Assembly: GCF_040267685.1 (NCBI RefSeq) | Contig: NZ_CP158367.1 | Location: 620,001 to 684,000 of the forward strand | DNA length: 64,000 bases | From: Proteinivorax tanatarense | Lineage (GTDB): Bacteria > Bacillota > Proteinivoracia > Proteinivoracales > Proteinivoracaceae | Direction: 5' to 3' | Part shown: positions 35,283 to 46,096 of the stretch, one piece after another | Layout of the letters: the number at the start of each line of letters is the position of its first letter | How positions within the stretch are numbered: the stretch's first letter is position 1 | Program-made: the position numbers and the translations under genes | The notes under the pieces: generated by a model | The model's input: the letters and a program-made list of their open reading frames with translations, nothing else | Told to the model about the DNA's origin: nothing | Databases searched by the model: none

Positions 35283-35954
35283 ATGGAAAAATATATTAAA
35301 TTACTAGAAAAAAATGATTTGTTCAAAGGATTTAATTCAAAAGATTTGGAAGATATTTTAGGTTACCTATCTGCTAAAGTTGTAATCTATAAAAAAAATG
35401 ATGTTATATTGCTTCAAGGTGATCCTGTTAGTTTTGTTGGGATAGTTATATCAGGTGCTATTCAAGTTATAAAAGAAGATATTGGAGGTAATATATCTAT
35501 CTTAGCTCATTTTGGCAGTAATGATATTTTTGCAGAAACATTTGCTTGTGCTTATATTAAGGAAAGTCCTGTAACGGTAGAAGCCAAAGAGGACTGCGAA
35601 ATAATGTTTATTAATTTTAAAAAACTTATCAAAGATTGTCATAAAAGTTGTACTTTCCATTCAAGGTTGGTAGAAAACATGCTTTCTCTGATTGCAAGAA
35701 AAAATATCTTATTGAACCAAAAAAATGAGATATTATCAAAACGAACAACAAGAGAGAAACTGTTAACTTACTTTAGTGGACAAATAAAAAAATCCCATTC
35801 AAGAAGGTTTTCAATTCCGTATAGTAGAGAGGGGCTTGCAAATTACCTTTGTGTAGATAGAAGTGCATTGTCTCGTGAACTATCTAAAATGCGGGATGAA
35901 GGATTAATCAAATTCAAAAAGAATGAATTTGAAGTTCTTTTCAGCAATTCTTGA
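35283..35954 (+). CDS. Crp/Fnr family transcriptional regulator
   Basis: 223 aa. N-terminal cyclic-nucleotide-binding-like barrel (residues 10-125: YKKNDVILLQGDPVSFVGIV, FAETFACA), dimerisation helix, then a Crp-type HTH (residues 150-220: REGLANYLCVDRSALSRELS). No N-terminal Fnr cysteine cluster is seen; Cys residues occur mid-barrel (AETFACAY, KEDCEI, IKDCHKSC). The effector is unknown; the divergent ferredoxin is the likely target. ATG at 35283 follows AAGGGGG. Confidence 0.9.
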   Translation: MEKYIKLLEKNDLFKGFNSKDLEDILGYLSAKVVIYKKNDVILLQGDPVSFVGIVISGAIQVIKEDIGGNISILAHFGSNDIFAETFACAYIKESPVTVEAKEDCEIMFINFKKLIKDCHKSCTFHSRLVENMLSLIARKNILLNQKNEILSKRTTREKLLTYFSGQIKKSHSRRFSIPYSREGLANYLCVDRSALSRELSKMRDEGLIKFKKNEFEVLFSNS

Positions 35955-36290
35955 ACATCTACATGTTTTTACCATTAAAGGAAACAAGTATAGAAGTGAG
36001 AGTCAACAGCTAGCAAAGCTCTATTGTTTTAGCTACATTCAGCGCAGAGAAAGGAATAAAAAAGAAACAGAATAATAACTAGTTGTCCCCGAAAGGGGAT
36101 TTTTTGCATTTAGGGTTAAGAAACCTGAAAAGTAGTATTGATTTGATATAGCGCTATTCACATTTTTTGACAAAAATATCCCCCATGGAGGCTTGTGCAA
36201 AAAAAAACTTACTATATACTAATAGAGGAGAAAAAATCAAAAGGTTGACACAACAGGGTTAAAGAGATTTTTCGAAGGTTGGTGTTTTTT
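35955..36290 (+). other. Intergenic region with a short terminator
   Basis: Contains the terminator TCCCC-GAAA-GGGGATTTTTT at 36086-36105. Downstream, towards the transporter operon, TTGACA occurs at 36163-36168 and 36244-36249 without a convincing -10 box; an AT-rich TATATACTAATAG at about 36211 could serve. No gene was seen. Confidence 0.5.
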
Positions 36291-37229
36291 TTGGCAGAAT
36301 ACATACTTAAAAGATGCCTACATCTGATTTTTGTACTTTTTGGGGTATCTTTACTGACATTCAGTTTGAGTCATTTAATACCAGGGGATCCAGCTGAAAT
36401 AATTCTTAAGGATATGGGAGTGGAAGCCACCGAAAAGGAAGTTGAATCTTTAAGAGAAGAACTGGGGCTCAATGAACGCTTTTTAGTTCAATATAAAAAC
36501 TGGCTGAAAAATGCTTTAAAGGGCGACTTAGGGCAATCTTTCAGAACAGGCGGTGATGTGGCAGAAGAAATACGAGTAAGGCTTCCTGCTACAATTATTC
36601 TAACATTGGGTGCTACATTTATAATGATTGTGATATCATTGCCATTGGGAATTTTATCTGCAATTTATAAAAATACATGGATTGATCATCTTAGTCGTGG
36701 TATTGCGTTAATAGGTGCTTCTATGCCTTCATTTTGGTTGGCACTAATTTTGATGTATATTTTGGCAGTAAGGCACCCTATTTTCCCAGTGATGGGTAGG
36801 GGAAGCTTAAGTCACTTATTTTTGCCTGCTTTTACACTTGGCGCAGGAATGGCTACAACATTTGCTAGGTTAATAAGGGCGAGTATGTTAGAAGTTTTAG
36901 GAGAAGATTATATTTTGGCAGCTAGGTCAAGGGGCCTTAAAGAAAACATTGTAATTGTAAATAACGCTTTAAAAAGTGCCTTACTCCCAGTAATAACTAG
37001 TTTCGGCATGAGCTTTGGGCATTTATTAGGTGGGACTGTAATTATAGAAAATATCTTTGCTTGGCCAGGTGTAGGAAATTTTTTGGTTGAGTCTATATAT
37101 GGAAGAGACTATCCAGTGATACAGGGGTATGTACTATGGATGTCTATAATATTTGTTTTTGTGAATCTGATTGTAGATATATCCTATAAGTTTTTGGATC
37201 CAAGAGTTTCTTTAGGGAGGAAGAGTTAG
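36291..37229 (+). CDS. ABC transporter permease, dipeptide/nickel type (DppB/NikB)
   Basis: About 312 aa, six membrane spans. N-terminal YILKRCLHLIFVLFGVSLLT and LIPGDPAE are hallmarks of DppB/OppB/NikB permeases; the ATPase-contact loop is LARSRGLKENIVIV-like (AARSRGLKE). TTG at 36291 is the most plausible start, with AAGGTTGG upstream; a TTG at 36279 is possible. First gene of a tightly packed operon: two permeases, two ATPases, binding protein, methyltransferase. Confidence 0.92.
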   Translation: MAEYILKRCLHLIFVLFGVSLLTFSLSHLIPGDPAEIILKDMGVEATEKEVESLREELGLNERFLVQYKNWLKNALKGDLGQSFRTGGDVAEEIRVRLPATIILTLGATFIMIVISLPLGILSAIYKNTWIDHLSRGIALIGASMPSFWLALILMYILAVRHPIFPVMGRGSLSHLFLPAFTLGAGMATTFARLIRASMLEVLGEDYILAARSRGLKENIVIVNNALKSALLPVITSFGMSFGHLLGGTVIIENIFAWPGVGNFLVESIYGRDYPVIQGYVLWMSIIFVFVNLIVDISYKFLDPRVSLGRKS

Positions 37230-38075
37230 ATGGCTCATGATATAGAACTAGCTGAAAAGAAGAAAATGATAGTCAAAGATAAGCTAGCAATATTGGGAGC
37301 TATAATCTTAGCCTTTGTCGCTATAACTGCCATTATTGGACCATGGATCGTGAACACAGATCCCTATGAAACTGACTTAGGGATAAGGCTGAATCCACCT
37401 GACCCAGATTATTTAATGGGCACAGACCATTTGGGACGGTGTATTTTTACCCGGGTATTGTTTGGAGCAAGAGTCTCTATTTCAATATCAATAGCTGTGT
37501 TAGCAGTTTCGCTATCAGTTGGAGTTTTTATAGGAGTTTTAGCAGGTTATGCAGGTGGGTTTGTAGATACTATAATTATGCGCATTATAGATATTCTCCT
37601 GGCTTTTCCAGGACTAATTTTAGCTATGGCAATAGCAGGGATACTGGGTCCCAGTCTTATAAATACAATGATTGCAGTTGTGGTAGTGAGCTGGGTGGGC
37701 TATGCAAGGATTACAAGGGCAATGGTTTTATCGGCGAAAGAAAAAGATTATGTAAAAATGGCTAGGATATGTGGGACACCTCATTTTTTAATAATAGTTA
37801 GACATATTATACCAAACATCATATCCCCTATAATTGTCCTGGCTACGTTAGATGTAGGATCAACCATTCTTAGAATTGCAGGATTGTCTTTTTTAGGTTT
37901 GGGAGCTCAACCACCTACAGCAGAATGGGGAGCAATGATTAACGATGGTAGAGCTTTTATGCAAACAGCTCCATGGGTGATGTTTTTCCCAGGACTTGCT
38001 ATTTTATCGGTGGTTGTAGGTTTTAACTTGCTTGGAGATGGTTTGCGTGATTTATACGATCCTAAGGATATATAG
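37230..38075 (+). CDS. ABC transporter permease, dipeptide/nickel type (DppC/NikC)
   Basis: 281 aa with six spans. GPWIVNTDPYETDLGIRLNP and MGTDHLGRCIFTRVLFGARV are the conserved N-terminal block of OppC/DppC/NikC proteins, and ARICGTPHFLIIVRHIIPN the ATPase-contact loop. ATG abuts the stop of the preceding gene. Forms the membrane channel with the upstream permease. Confidence 0.94.
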   Translation: MAHDIELAEKKKMIVKDKLAILGAIILAFVAITAIIGPWIVNTDPYETDLGIRLNPPDPDYLMGTDHLGRCIFTRVLFGARVSISISIAVLAVSLSVGVFIGVLAGYAGGFVDTIIMRIIDILLAFPGLILAMAIAGILGPSLINTMIAVVVVSWVGYARITRAMVLSAKEKDYVKMARICGTPHFLIIVRHIIPNIISPIIVLATLDVGSTILRIAGLSFLGLGAQPPTAEWGAMINDGRAFMQTAPWVMFFPGLAILSVVVGFNLLGDGLRDLYDPKDI

Positions 38076-38103
38076 GCAAGCTAACTAAAAAGGAGAAAGA
38101 TAT

Positions 38104-39105
38104 ATGGAAACTTTATTAGACATAAAAAACTTATCAATAGCCTTTGGTAACGACCTAAATCAACAGGTGAGAGTGGTTAGTGATGCCAATATTCAGCTTA
38201 GATATGGAGAAATTTTAGGGATAGTAGGGGAAAGCGGTTGCGGCAAAACCACACTTGCTAGGTGCATATTGGGGTTATTACCTCCTAGTGGAAAAGTAGT
38301 TGGTGGGGAAATTGATTTTTGCGGAAAAGATTTGCTAAAGCTTGACAAAGATTCAAAAAGGGAAATTAGAGGTAAAGAGGTGGGAATGATTTTTCAAGAT
38401 TCCATGGCAGCCTTAAATCCTGTAAGAAAAATTGGTGTTCAATTTACAGAGACTCTTACCGCACGGATGGGTATAAATAAAGTGCAGGCGAAAGCAATGG
38501 CCATAGAACTACTGACAAAAGTAAAATTAAGTAATCCTACGGAAATTATGGGCAGGTATTCATTTCAACTAAGTGGTGGTATGAGGCAAAGAGTGATGAT
38601 TGCTATGGCATTGGCTTTAAAACCTAGACTTTTGATAGCTGACGAACCAACTACTGCTTTAGATGTAACAGTACAGGCGCAGATTTTAAAGGAAATGTAT
38701 AGCTTAAAGGAACAATTTGGAACAAGTATCATATTGGTTTCACATAATTTAGGAGTTGTATATCAGGTTGTAGATACAATTGCAGTGATGTATGCAGGAA
38801 CAGTTGTAGAATATGGGGCAAGTAGTGAAATTTTTAATAAACCAAATCATCCATATACAAAAGCGTTAATAGGTTCTGTACCTTCCCTAAAAGAGAGTCA
38901 GGAAGAACTTATATCTATAGCAGGAACACCTCCGATGTTACATAGTTTACCAGATGGTTGTGTTTTCCACCCCAGGTGTAGATTTGCCAGCTCTATTTGT
39001 AGGCTTAAAAAACCAAATAACATACAAACAGTTACAGGGGTGCAGGTGGCATGCCATAAAGTAAAACAATCAGCTGCCAAAGAAGGGGAGGGTAATATTG
39101 CCTAG
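38104..39105 (+). CDS. ABC transporter ATPase (DppD/OppD type)
   Basis: 333 aa. Walker A GESGCGKTT, signature LSGGMRQRVMIAMAL, Walker B LLIADEPTTALDVTVQ, and the C-terminal oligopeptide/dipeptide region with cysteines (DGCVFHPRCRFASSICR) that can bind a 4Fe-4S cluster in this family. RBS AAAGGAG. Works with the following ATPase; overlaps its start. Confidence 0.95.
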   Translation: METLLDIKNLSIAFGNDLNQQVRVVSDANIQLRYGEILGIVGESGCGKTTLARCILGLLPPSGKVVGGEIDFCGKDLLKLDKDSKREIRGKEVGMIFQDSMAALNPVRKIGVQFTETLTARMGINKVQAKAMAIELLTKVKLSNPTEIMGRYSFQLSGGMRQRVMIAMALALKPRLLIADEPTTALDVTVQAQILKEMYSLKEQFGTSIILVSHNLGVVYQVVDTIAVMYAGTVVEYGASSEIFNKPNHPYTKALIGSVPSLKESQEELISIAGTPPMLHSLPDGCVFHPRCRFASSICRLKKPNNIQTVTGVQVACHKVKQSAAKEGEGNIA

Positions 39106-40138
39106 CTTTCAATGTAATTGTGAAATTGCAAATAATGAAATATTATTAGAAACAGTTAATTTACAAAAAAAGTTTATAATTAAAGATGCCTTTTTTTGGG
39201 GTAAAAATAAAACCTTAATGGCAGTTGATGACGTTTCAATTATTATAAAAAATGGTCAAACTTTAGGGCTAGTAGGTGAAAGTGGGTGTGGCAAGAGCAC
39301 TTTAGGTAAAATGATTTTAAGGGCTGAGCAACCTACAGAAGGAAAAATAATATTTAATGGCCAGGAAATTACTTATTTAAAAGGGGAAAAATTAAGAAAC
39401 ATCAGGAGAAATATACAAGGTATATTTCAAGATGCAGATGCTTCGTTAAACCCTAGAATGAAGATAGAGCGAATTATACAAGAACCTTTGTTAAATTTTA
39501 GAGTTGGTAGCAAAGCACAGCAAAGAAAAAATATTATTGAACTACTTCAGACAGTGGGATTGCCTGAATTTGTTTTAAATAGATATCCTCATCAACTTAG
39601 CGGGGGACAAAAACAAAGAGTCGCTATTGCTAGGGCACTTACGTTAAAGCCCAAACTGATTTTGTGTGATGAAGTTACTGCTAGCTTAGATGTGTCAATT
39701 CAGGCTCAGGTGCTTAATCTGTTGAAAAAATTTAAAGATGATTTTGGTTTATCATATCTATTTATTTCTCATGATATAGCAGCAGTGAAATATATCAGTG
39801 ATGAAATAGCTGTAATGTATCTAGGTAAGATTGTTGAAGTTATTAAAAGTGAGAACTTAGTTAAAAAAGCTCAACATCCATATACACAAGCATTACTAAA
39901 AGCTATCCCTATAGCAGAGGGTGATAAAGCTTTGTTAAAAAGGCAGCAACTTATGGGAGAACCCCCAAATCCTATGGGCATTGGTAGAGGTTGTAGGTTT
40001 AGAACTCGATGCCATTGTGCCGAAAAAATTTGTGATAGTGAAGAACCAAAGTTAAAAAAAATAAGCAGTGACCATCAAGTTGCTTGCCATTTTGTGAAAA
40101 TGCAAGGGTCATCTGATGACCATAAAAATAATAAATAG
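39098..40138 (+). CDS. ABC transporter ATPase (DppF/OppF type)
   Basis: 346 aa. Walker A GESGCGKST, signature LSGGQKQRVAIARAL, Walker B LILCDEVTASLDVS, C-terminal GCRFRTRCHCAEKIC cysteine block. TTG start with GGGGAGGG upstream, overlapping the end of the preceding ATPase gene by 8 nt. Paired with it as the heterodimeric motor. Confidence 0.94.
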   Translation: MPSFQCNCEIANNEILLETVNLQKKFIIKDAFFWGKNKTLMAVDDVSIIIKNGQTLGLVGESGCGKSTLGKMILRAEQPTEGKIIFNGQEITYLKGEKLRNIRRNIQGIFQDADASLNPRMKIERIIQEPLLNFRVGSKAQQRKNIIELLQTVGLPEFVLNRYPHQLSGGQKQRVAIARALTLKPKLILCDEVTASLDVSIQAQVLNLLKKFKDDFGLSYLFISHDIAAVKYISDEIAVMYLGKIVEVIKSENLVKKAQHPYTQALLKAIPIAEGDKALLKRQQLMGEPPNPMGIGRGCRFRTRCHCAEKICDSEEPKLKKISSDHQVACHFVKMQGSSDDHKNNK

Positions 40139-40154
40139 AAAAGGGGATACAAAA

Positions 40155-41705
40155 ATGAAGAAGATAAAAGTCAAAAAATGGTTTGCCGTTACAACTGTAA
40201 TAATGCTTATGGCAGGAATCTTTCTAACAGGCTGTGGTGGAGAAGAAAATACAACACAGCAAAAGGAACAAAAACTGGTTATAGGTGTTGGTCGTGATTT
40301 TTACCAAGGCTCAGCTGACCCTACTTATTTGCATGGTAGTACCAATGTATGGGAGTCTTTAACTTATTTAGATGACCAACTAGAGCCAGTAGGACAGTTG
40401 GCGGAATCTTGGGATGTTTCAGATGATGGGAAAACATGGATATTTAACCTGCGTCAGGGAGTAGTTTTTCACGATGGAACAGATTTTAATGCTGAAGTTG
40501 CCGTTTATAATCTTGAAAGATTAATAAATCATCCTAGAAAAGGAAATACAGCATTGACATATGGGGATATCAGCAATATAGAAGCTATATCAGATTATCA
40601 GCTAGAAATAACCCATAACACGCCTGTGCCAGAATTCCCTAGAAGACTGGCTTATCATGAAAGCCCAATGTTTAGCTTAAACTCGTTTGATGAAAATGAC
40701 GATATAATTGAGCCAATAGCTACAGGACCATTTATTTTTAAAGAGTATGTTACCGATGAGTCTATAACTTTAGAGAAGAACCTAAACTACTGGGGGGAGC
40801 AACCGACATTAGAAAAAGTTGTTTTTAAATTTATTGCTGATCCTAATACAAGGGTAGCAGCTTTGCAAAGTGGAGAAGTAGATGCATTATCCGATGTGGG
40901 AGCAGTTATGCCAGAGCAGGCATCAATTATAGAAAACAGTGATGATTTGAAATTAAAGTCTAAATTGGTAGGAACCACACACTACTTATTTTTCAATAAA
41001 AATAACATTTTCCAAGATGATAACTTGATACAATCTGTAAGCTATTCTTTGGATCGTGAGTTATTAGTAGAAACAGTGCTAGAAGGGTATGGAGTTCCGG
41101 CTGAGAGTGTTATAACCCCGGTAGCTGTCAACTGGTTAAACAAAGATGTGGCGCCTGTTTATGATATAGAGAAAGCAAAGGATTTAGCAGCAGAATCATT
41201 AGGAGATGAACAAGTAGATGTTAATATACTTCTCAACTCAGGGATATCCAGCAGATGGCCTTATAGAACCATTGCTGAGCTTTTGCAAGATGATTTAAGC
41301 GAATTAAACATGAATGTAAACATTGAAATGGTAGATGGAGGAGAATGGGGTAATAGACTAGAGGAAGGTGATTATGATATAACTATAGGTCCTTTTACAC
41401 TGATGACTGGTGAGCCTAATGTGTTTTTTAGTACCCATATGTATTCTGAAGGAAACCTAAATAAAAGTAGGAGCTATGGTTATAATAGCGTCCATGCTGA
41501 TAAACTAATAACAAAAGCTGCTGTAGAAACAGACTATGATATAAGGTACGATATGTACTTAGAGTTGCAGGAGATAGCTTCTCAAGAGGGACCATTAGTG
41601 CCAATATACCATGATGTAACTTTATATGCAGTTAACGAAAAAGTTCATAATTTTGAGCTAGATGTTAATTTTAAACCAAACCTGAAGGCAGTTGAAATAA
41701 AATGA
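40155..41705 (+). CDS. ABC substrate-binding lipoprotein, nickel/peptide family (SBP_bac_5)
   Basis: 516 aa. Signal peptide with lipobox FLTGCGG. The body matches SBP_bac_5: GQLAESWDVSDDGKTWIFNL, FHDGTDFNAEVAVYNLER, RVAALQSGEVDAL, then SYSLDRELLVETVLEGYG. Overall pattern and length resemble NikA-like proteins, so nickel or a metal chelate is a reasonable ligand, but dipeptides cannot be excluded. ATG at 40155 chosen for the AAAAGGGG RBS. Confidence 0.9.
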   Translation: MKKIKVKKWFAVTTVIMLMAGIFLTGCGGEENTTQQKEQKLVIGVGRDFYQGSADPTYLHGSTNVWESLTYLDDQLEPVGQLAESWDVSDDGKTWIFNLRQGVVFHDGTDFNAEVAVYNLERLINHPRKGNTALTYGDISNIEAISDYQLEITHNTPVPEFPRRLAYHESPMFSLNSFDENDDIIEPIATGPFIFKEYVTDESITLEKNLNYWGEQPTLEKVVFKFIADPNTRVAALQSGEVDALSDVGAVMPEQASIIENSDDLKLKSKLVGTTHYLFFNKNNIFQDDNLIQSVSYSLDRELLVETVLEGYGVPAESVITPVAVNWLNKDVAPVYDIEKAKDLAAESLGDEQVDVNILLNSGISSRWPYRTIAELLQDDLSELNMNVNIEMVDGGEWGNRLEEGDYDITIGPFTLMTGEPNVFFSTHMYSEGNLNKSRSYGYNSVHADKLITKAAVETDYDIRYDMYLELQEIASQEGPLVPIYHDVTLYAVNEKVHNFELDVNFKPNLKAVEIK

Positions 41706-42565
41706 TAGAAAATGAGATACTATATGCCAACGAAGCTTGGGCAAAAGCGCTGAAGTCTGCCCCATATTTTAAGATGAGAATACGTACAGAACAAGAAATT
41801 AAAGAATATTGGGACAAAATTGCCGACAAGTTTGACAGTAATATGTTGGGGTTAGAAGAAGATAGGGTCAACAGGGTTATGGAGCAATTAATTAAGAATA
41901 AGTACATTACTGGGGCATCAAATATTCTCGACTTAGGTAGCGGGACTGGCGCCTATACAATCCCAATGGCAGAGAGAGCAAATAATGTTACTGCTTTGGA
42001 TAGTTCAAAAGAGATGTGTAATATATTAAGTGATAAGGCTAAAAACAAAAACTTAACAAACATTCAAATAAAATCAGAATCATGGGAAAATGTGGATTTA
42101 AAAAAAGAAAATCTTAATAAAAGATTTGACTTGGTTTTTTCTTCACTAAACCCCGGAGTCAAGAATATGGAAACTTTAAAAAAGATGAATGAGGCCTCAA
42201 CAAAACATTGTTGTTTAATTTCAACTTCTGGTGCTGTAGAAGACAGTACTAGAACTGTAGTTGGCGAATTATTATTGGGGGAAAACTTAAAAAGTGAACG
42301 GGCCAATGATGTGATTTATCCCTTTTATATACTTTATAACTTAGGCTATTCACCTAAAATGGAGTATATTGATATAACGTTTGTTAAAGAAAAAGAGCCC
42401 AAAGAAGCTATTACATCAATATGCGATTCGTTTTGGCTTTACACCGATATAACAGCACAGGTAAAAAGCACTATCAGTGATTATGTCTATGAAAACTTGA
42501 TAGATGGCAGATTTAAATCAAAAACTAAAATGAAATTAGGGATGGTTTATTGGACTGTAGGGTAA
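41702..42565 (+). CDS. SAM-dependent methyltransferase in the transporter operon
   Basis: 287 aa. Class I Rossmann fold: motif I ILDLGSGTGAYTIPMAERA, then VTALDSSKEMC (acidic loop), FDLVFSSL. An extra N-terminal helix (EAWAKALKSAPYFKMRIRTE) and a long C-terminal region distinguish it from minimal methyltransferases. Its ATG overlaps the stop of the binding-protein gene by 4 nt (ATGA), so it is translationally coupled. It may modify a chelator or other ligand imported by the transporter (inference). Confidence 0.85.
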   Translation: MIENEILYANEAWAKALKSAPYFKMRIRTEQEIKEYWDKIADKFDSNMLGLEEDRVNRVMEQLIKNKYITGASNILDLGSGTGAYTIPMAERANNVTALDSSKEMCNILSDKAKNKNLTNIQIKSESWENVDLKKENLNKRFDLVFSSLNPGVKNMETLKKMNEASTKHCCLISTSGAVEDSTRTVVGELLLGENLKSERANDVIYPFYILYNLGYSPKMEYIDITFVKEKEPKEAITSICDSFWLYTDITAQVKSTISDYVYENLIDGRFKSKTKMKLGMVYWTVG

Positions 42566-42583
42566 TAGTCGTACTAAAAGTAA

Positions 42584-42625
42584 ACAGCAAAACTCTGGCG
42601 ATAAGTATCGTCAGAGTTTTGCTGT
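42584..42625 (+). terminator. Terminator of the transporter operon
   Basis: ACAGCAAAACTCTG with its complement and an inner CGAT/ATCG pairing; the descending side ends in TTTTGCTG rather than a long T-run. Confidence 0.65.
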
Positions 42626-42822
42626 GAACATGAAAGCAAATATAAAGGAAGCTAATTAGCAGTTATCTACTAATTAGAGCTTGAACTAAATAAAATCGTG
42701 ATATATAATCTATAAAGGTGTTATATAATGTGCTATTTCATGATAAACCGTTTAAATTTAAGAAGTGTTGTAAGAAAGTTAGGAAAGTAAAATAACATAG
42801 CAACGAGAGGAAGAGGACAACT

Positions 42823-43119
42823 GTGTGCCAAGACAACAAAAGTATTCCACATAAACACAAACACCAAAATACTAAAGCAGTAATAAATAGACTATCTAGA
42901 GCTTCAGGGCACCTTGACTCTGTTAAGCGTATGGTTGAGGATGGTCAAGATTGCAGTTATGTGTTGATTCAGTTATCAGCAGTTATTTCAGCGCTAAATA
43001 ATACAGGAAAAGTAATTTTAAAAGATCACTTAGAACACTGCATTGTTCATGCCGTAGAAACAGGTGATCAAGAAACACTTGACCAGCTATATAATGCAAT
43101 TGACCAATTCATTAAGTAA
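42823..43119 (+). CDS. csoR: CsoR/RcnR-family metal-sensing repressor
   Basis: 98 aa, all-helical DUF156 family. The Cu(I)-type ligand set is present: Cys in DCSYVL, His and Cys in LKDHLEHC (H-x3-C). RLSRASGHLDSVKRMVEDG is the conserved first helix. An unusual N-terminal tail HKHKHQ could bind metal too. GTG start. Nickel or persulfide sensors share this fold, but the Cys-His-Cys set favours copper. No copper exporter gene is adjacent in this window. Confidence 0.85.
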   Translation: MCQDNKSIPHKHKHQNTKAVINRLSRASGHLDSVKRMVEDGQDCSYVLIQLSAVISALNNTGKVILKDHLEHCIVHAVETGDQETLDQLYNAIDQFIK

Positions 43120-43188
43120 TATGCTTTAACTTTCTATTTTCCCCTGAAAAATAGCAAGCTAAAGTTAAATAATAATATAGAATATTTT

Positions 43189-43221
43189 ATAACCACCCTA
43201 GAAATGGGTGGTTATTTTTGC
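43189..43221 (+). terminator. Terminator after csoR
   Basis: ATAACCACCC pairs perfectly with GGGTGGTTAT (7-nt loop) followed by five Ts. Confidence 0.88.
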
Positions 43222-43340
43222 GTGGAATCATATTTCATTGGCTTTACTACTAAACTGACTGTAAAGGAATCATTTGGAGGTGGAACACAATAATATTCGA
43301 CAAAAGCTCGGTTGTTTGATAATCAGTGAGAAAGAAAGCT

Positions 43341-43961
43341 TTACTTTATCTCTTTTAGGTAATTATAGATACTATATCTTGAAACGTTAAGTTTTTCAGA
43401 AATTACGGGGATGCTTTTTTGAACAGAAAAAACACCTTTTTGGTCTAGGTATTTTACTACTTGAATTCTATCTTTTTTACTCATTAAAGCCACTGGTTTA
43501 CCAATCTTTTTTACTGCCTCATCAAAAGCTTCCTCTAGCATCTGATCACTTATGGATTGCTCTTCGATGACCTCATGGATGTTATCTCCCACATTCAGAA
43601 AATCTTCTAAATTTAATTTTAAATAGGATAAATTAGTGTAATCGTAGTTGATTCCAATAGCAAAATGATAATTTTCATTTTTTACGTGAAAGGTAGAACT
43701 TTTTAAATGTCTGTTGTCTTTGGTGGTAGCGGCACAATTTACTAAATCTGTACCATTAAAAAACTCACTTACATCTTTTTGACCTAAAACTTTAAAAGGA
43801 TCTCCTACTTTTCTATTTGTAACATGACTATTTTTTATGTAAACGATGGACTGTTCAAAATTTTCCATATCATGGACTACTACTTCACAGTTTTTTCCCA
43901 TCATTTGAGTTAGACCATCTGCCAATCTTTTTAAAAAGTTTAAGCACTCCTGTTCATCCAT
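43341..43961 (-). CDS. YheO-like PAS/HTH transcriptional regulator
   Basis: 206 aa. The N-terminal YheO-type PAS-like domain (residues 1-115: LADGLTQMMGKNCEVVVHD, FAIGINYDYT) is followed by a C-terminal DauR-like helix-turn-helix (VSRYSIYNYLKEIK). ATG at 43961 preceded by AAGGAGG. Divergent from the tyrosine phenol-lyase gene, so it likely controls that gene in response to an amino acid or catabolite (inference from position). Confidence 0.82.
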   Translation of the reverse strand: MDEQECLNFLKRLADGLTQMMGKNCEVVVHDMENFEQSIVYIKNSHVTNRKVGDPFKVLGQKDVSEFFNGTDLVNCAATTKDNRHLKSSTFHVKNENYHFAIGINYDYTNLSYLKLNLEDFLNVGDNIHEVIEEQSISDQMLEEAFDEAVKKIGKPVALMSKKDRIQVVKYLDQKGVFSVQKSIPVISEKLNVSRYSIYNYLKEIK

Positions 43962-44060
43962 ACTGCAATTGGCCTCCTTATCTTTTATTCTTATATAATA
44001 ACACAATATTTTTATATAATACAGTCTATTAAACAATTTATATAAAACTTAAACAAACTG

Positions 44061-45513
<1,453 letters not shown>

Positions 45514-45541
45514 AAAAGGCAAAAAAGACAAATAACTTATT

Positions 45542-45576
45542 AAAAAATCCTAAGCTAAAAAGCTTGGGATTTTTTA
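45542..45576 (+). terminator. Terminator after tpl
   Basis: AAAAAATCCTAAGCT paired with AGCTTGGGATTTTTT around AAAA. Confidence 0.88.
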
Positions 45577-45841
45577 ATTTGTCATAGTAAGTAATAAGGA
45601 ATTTTGACAGTCCCTAAAGTTGCTGTAGCGGTACAAAAAAACATGGCGTAGAAATAACTTTAAAACCTAAGCTTAGCTTTTAAAGTATATTAATTATAGT
45701 TAAAACTAGCGGTTTCATAAAGCAAGGATGAATCTTATTAATGTTATTTAAGGAACTACTTCCAATTGATAACAATTCCCCACTTATGTCTATAAAAGAT
45801 AAATAATTGATACAAATTACCAACCGCTTGACCTAAATTTC

Positions 45842-45918
45842 GAAATATAAATATATTTCTAAAAAACATTTTAGCCCTGCCATGCATTAAAGTGCACAAA
45901 ATAGTTGCAAATTTGCAA
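45842..45918. promoter_or_regulatory. Two palindromes upstream of the glpF sigma-54 promoter
   Basis: GAAATATA-AA-TATATTTC at 45842-45859 is about 100 bp upstream of the expected start, where enhancer-binding proteins bind. TTGCAAATTTGCAA at 45905-45918 is a perfect 14-bp palindrome ending 12 bp before the -24 box. Roles are inferred from position. Confidence 0.4.
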
Positions 45919-45930
45919 GCTATGAAAAAG

Positions 45931-45947
45931 TTGGCATACTTATTGCA
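45931..45947 (+). promoter_or_regulatory. Sigma-54 (RpoN) promoter of glpFK
   Basis: TTGGCATACTTATTGCA: GG at 45933-45934 and GC at 45945-45946 are exactly the -24/-12 spacing of sigma-54 promoters (TGGCAC-N5-TTGCA), with matching flanks AAAG and CT. No sigma-A promoter of comparable quality is seen in the leader. Confidence 0.7.
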
Positions 45948-46096
45948 CTAATGTTTAGTAGCAAAGTTTACGCTTAACAAATATAAATATACTTTATAGG
46001 TCATAAAAGTGTTGTAAATTTGGACCACTCAAGGAGGTGAATGTAAGATTTTTTTATAAGAATAAAGGAAAAAAATATAAAAGGGGGAATATTTTA

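Noticed and set aside
46037-46096. GTG at 46037 as an upstream start of glpF, and the GGAGGTGA-ATG-TAA minimal ORF next to it
   Set aside because: The RBS touches the GTG, leaving no spacing, and the family N-terminus begins at the ATG at 46097. A start-stop leader cannot be supported from sequence alone.
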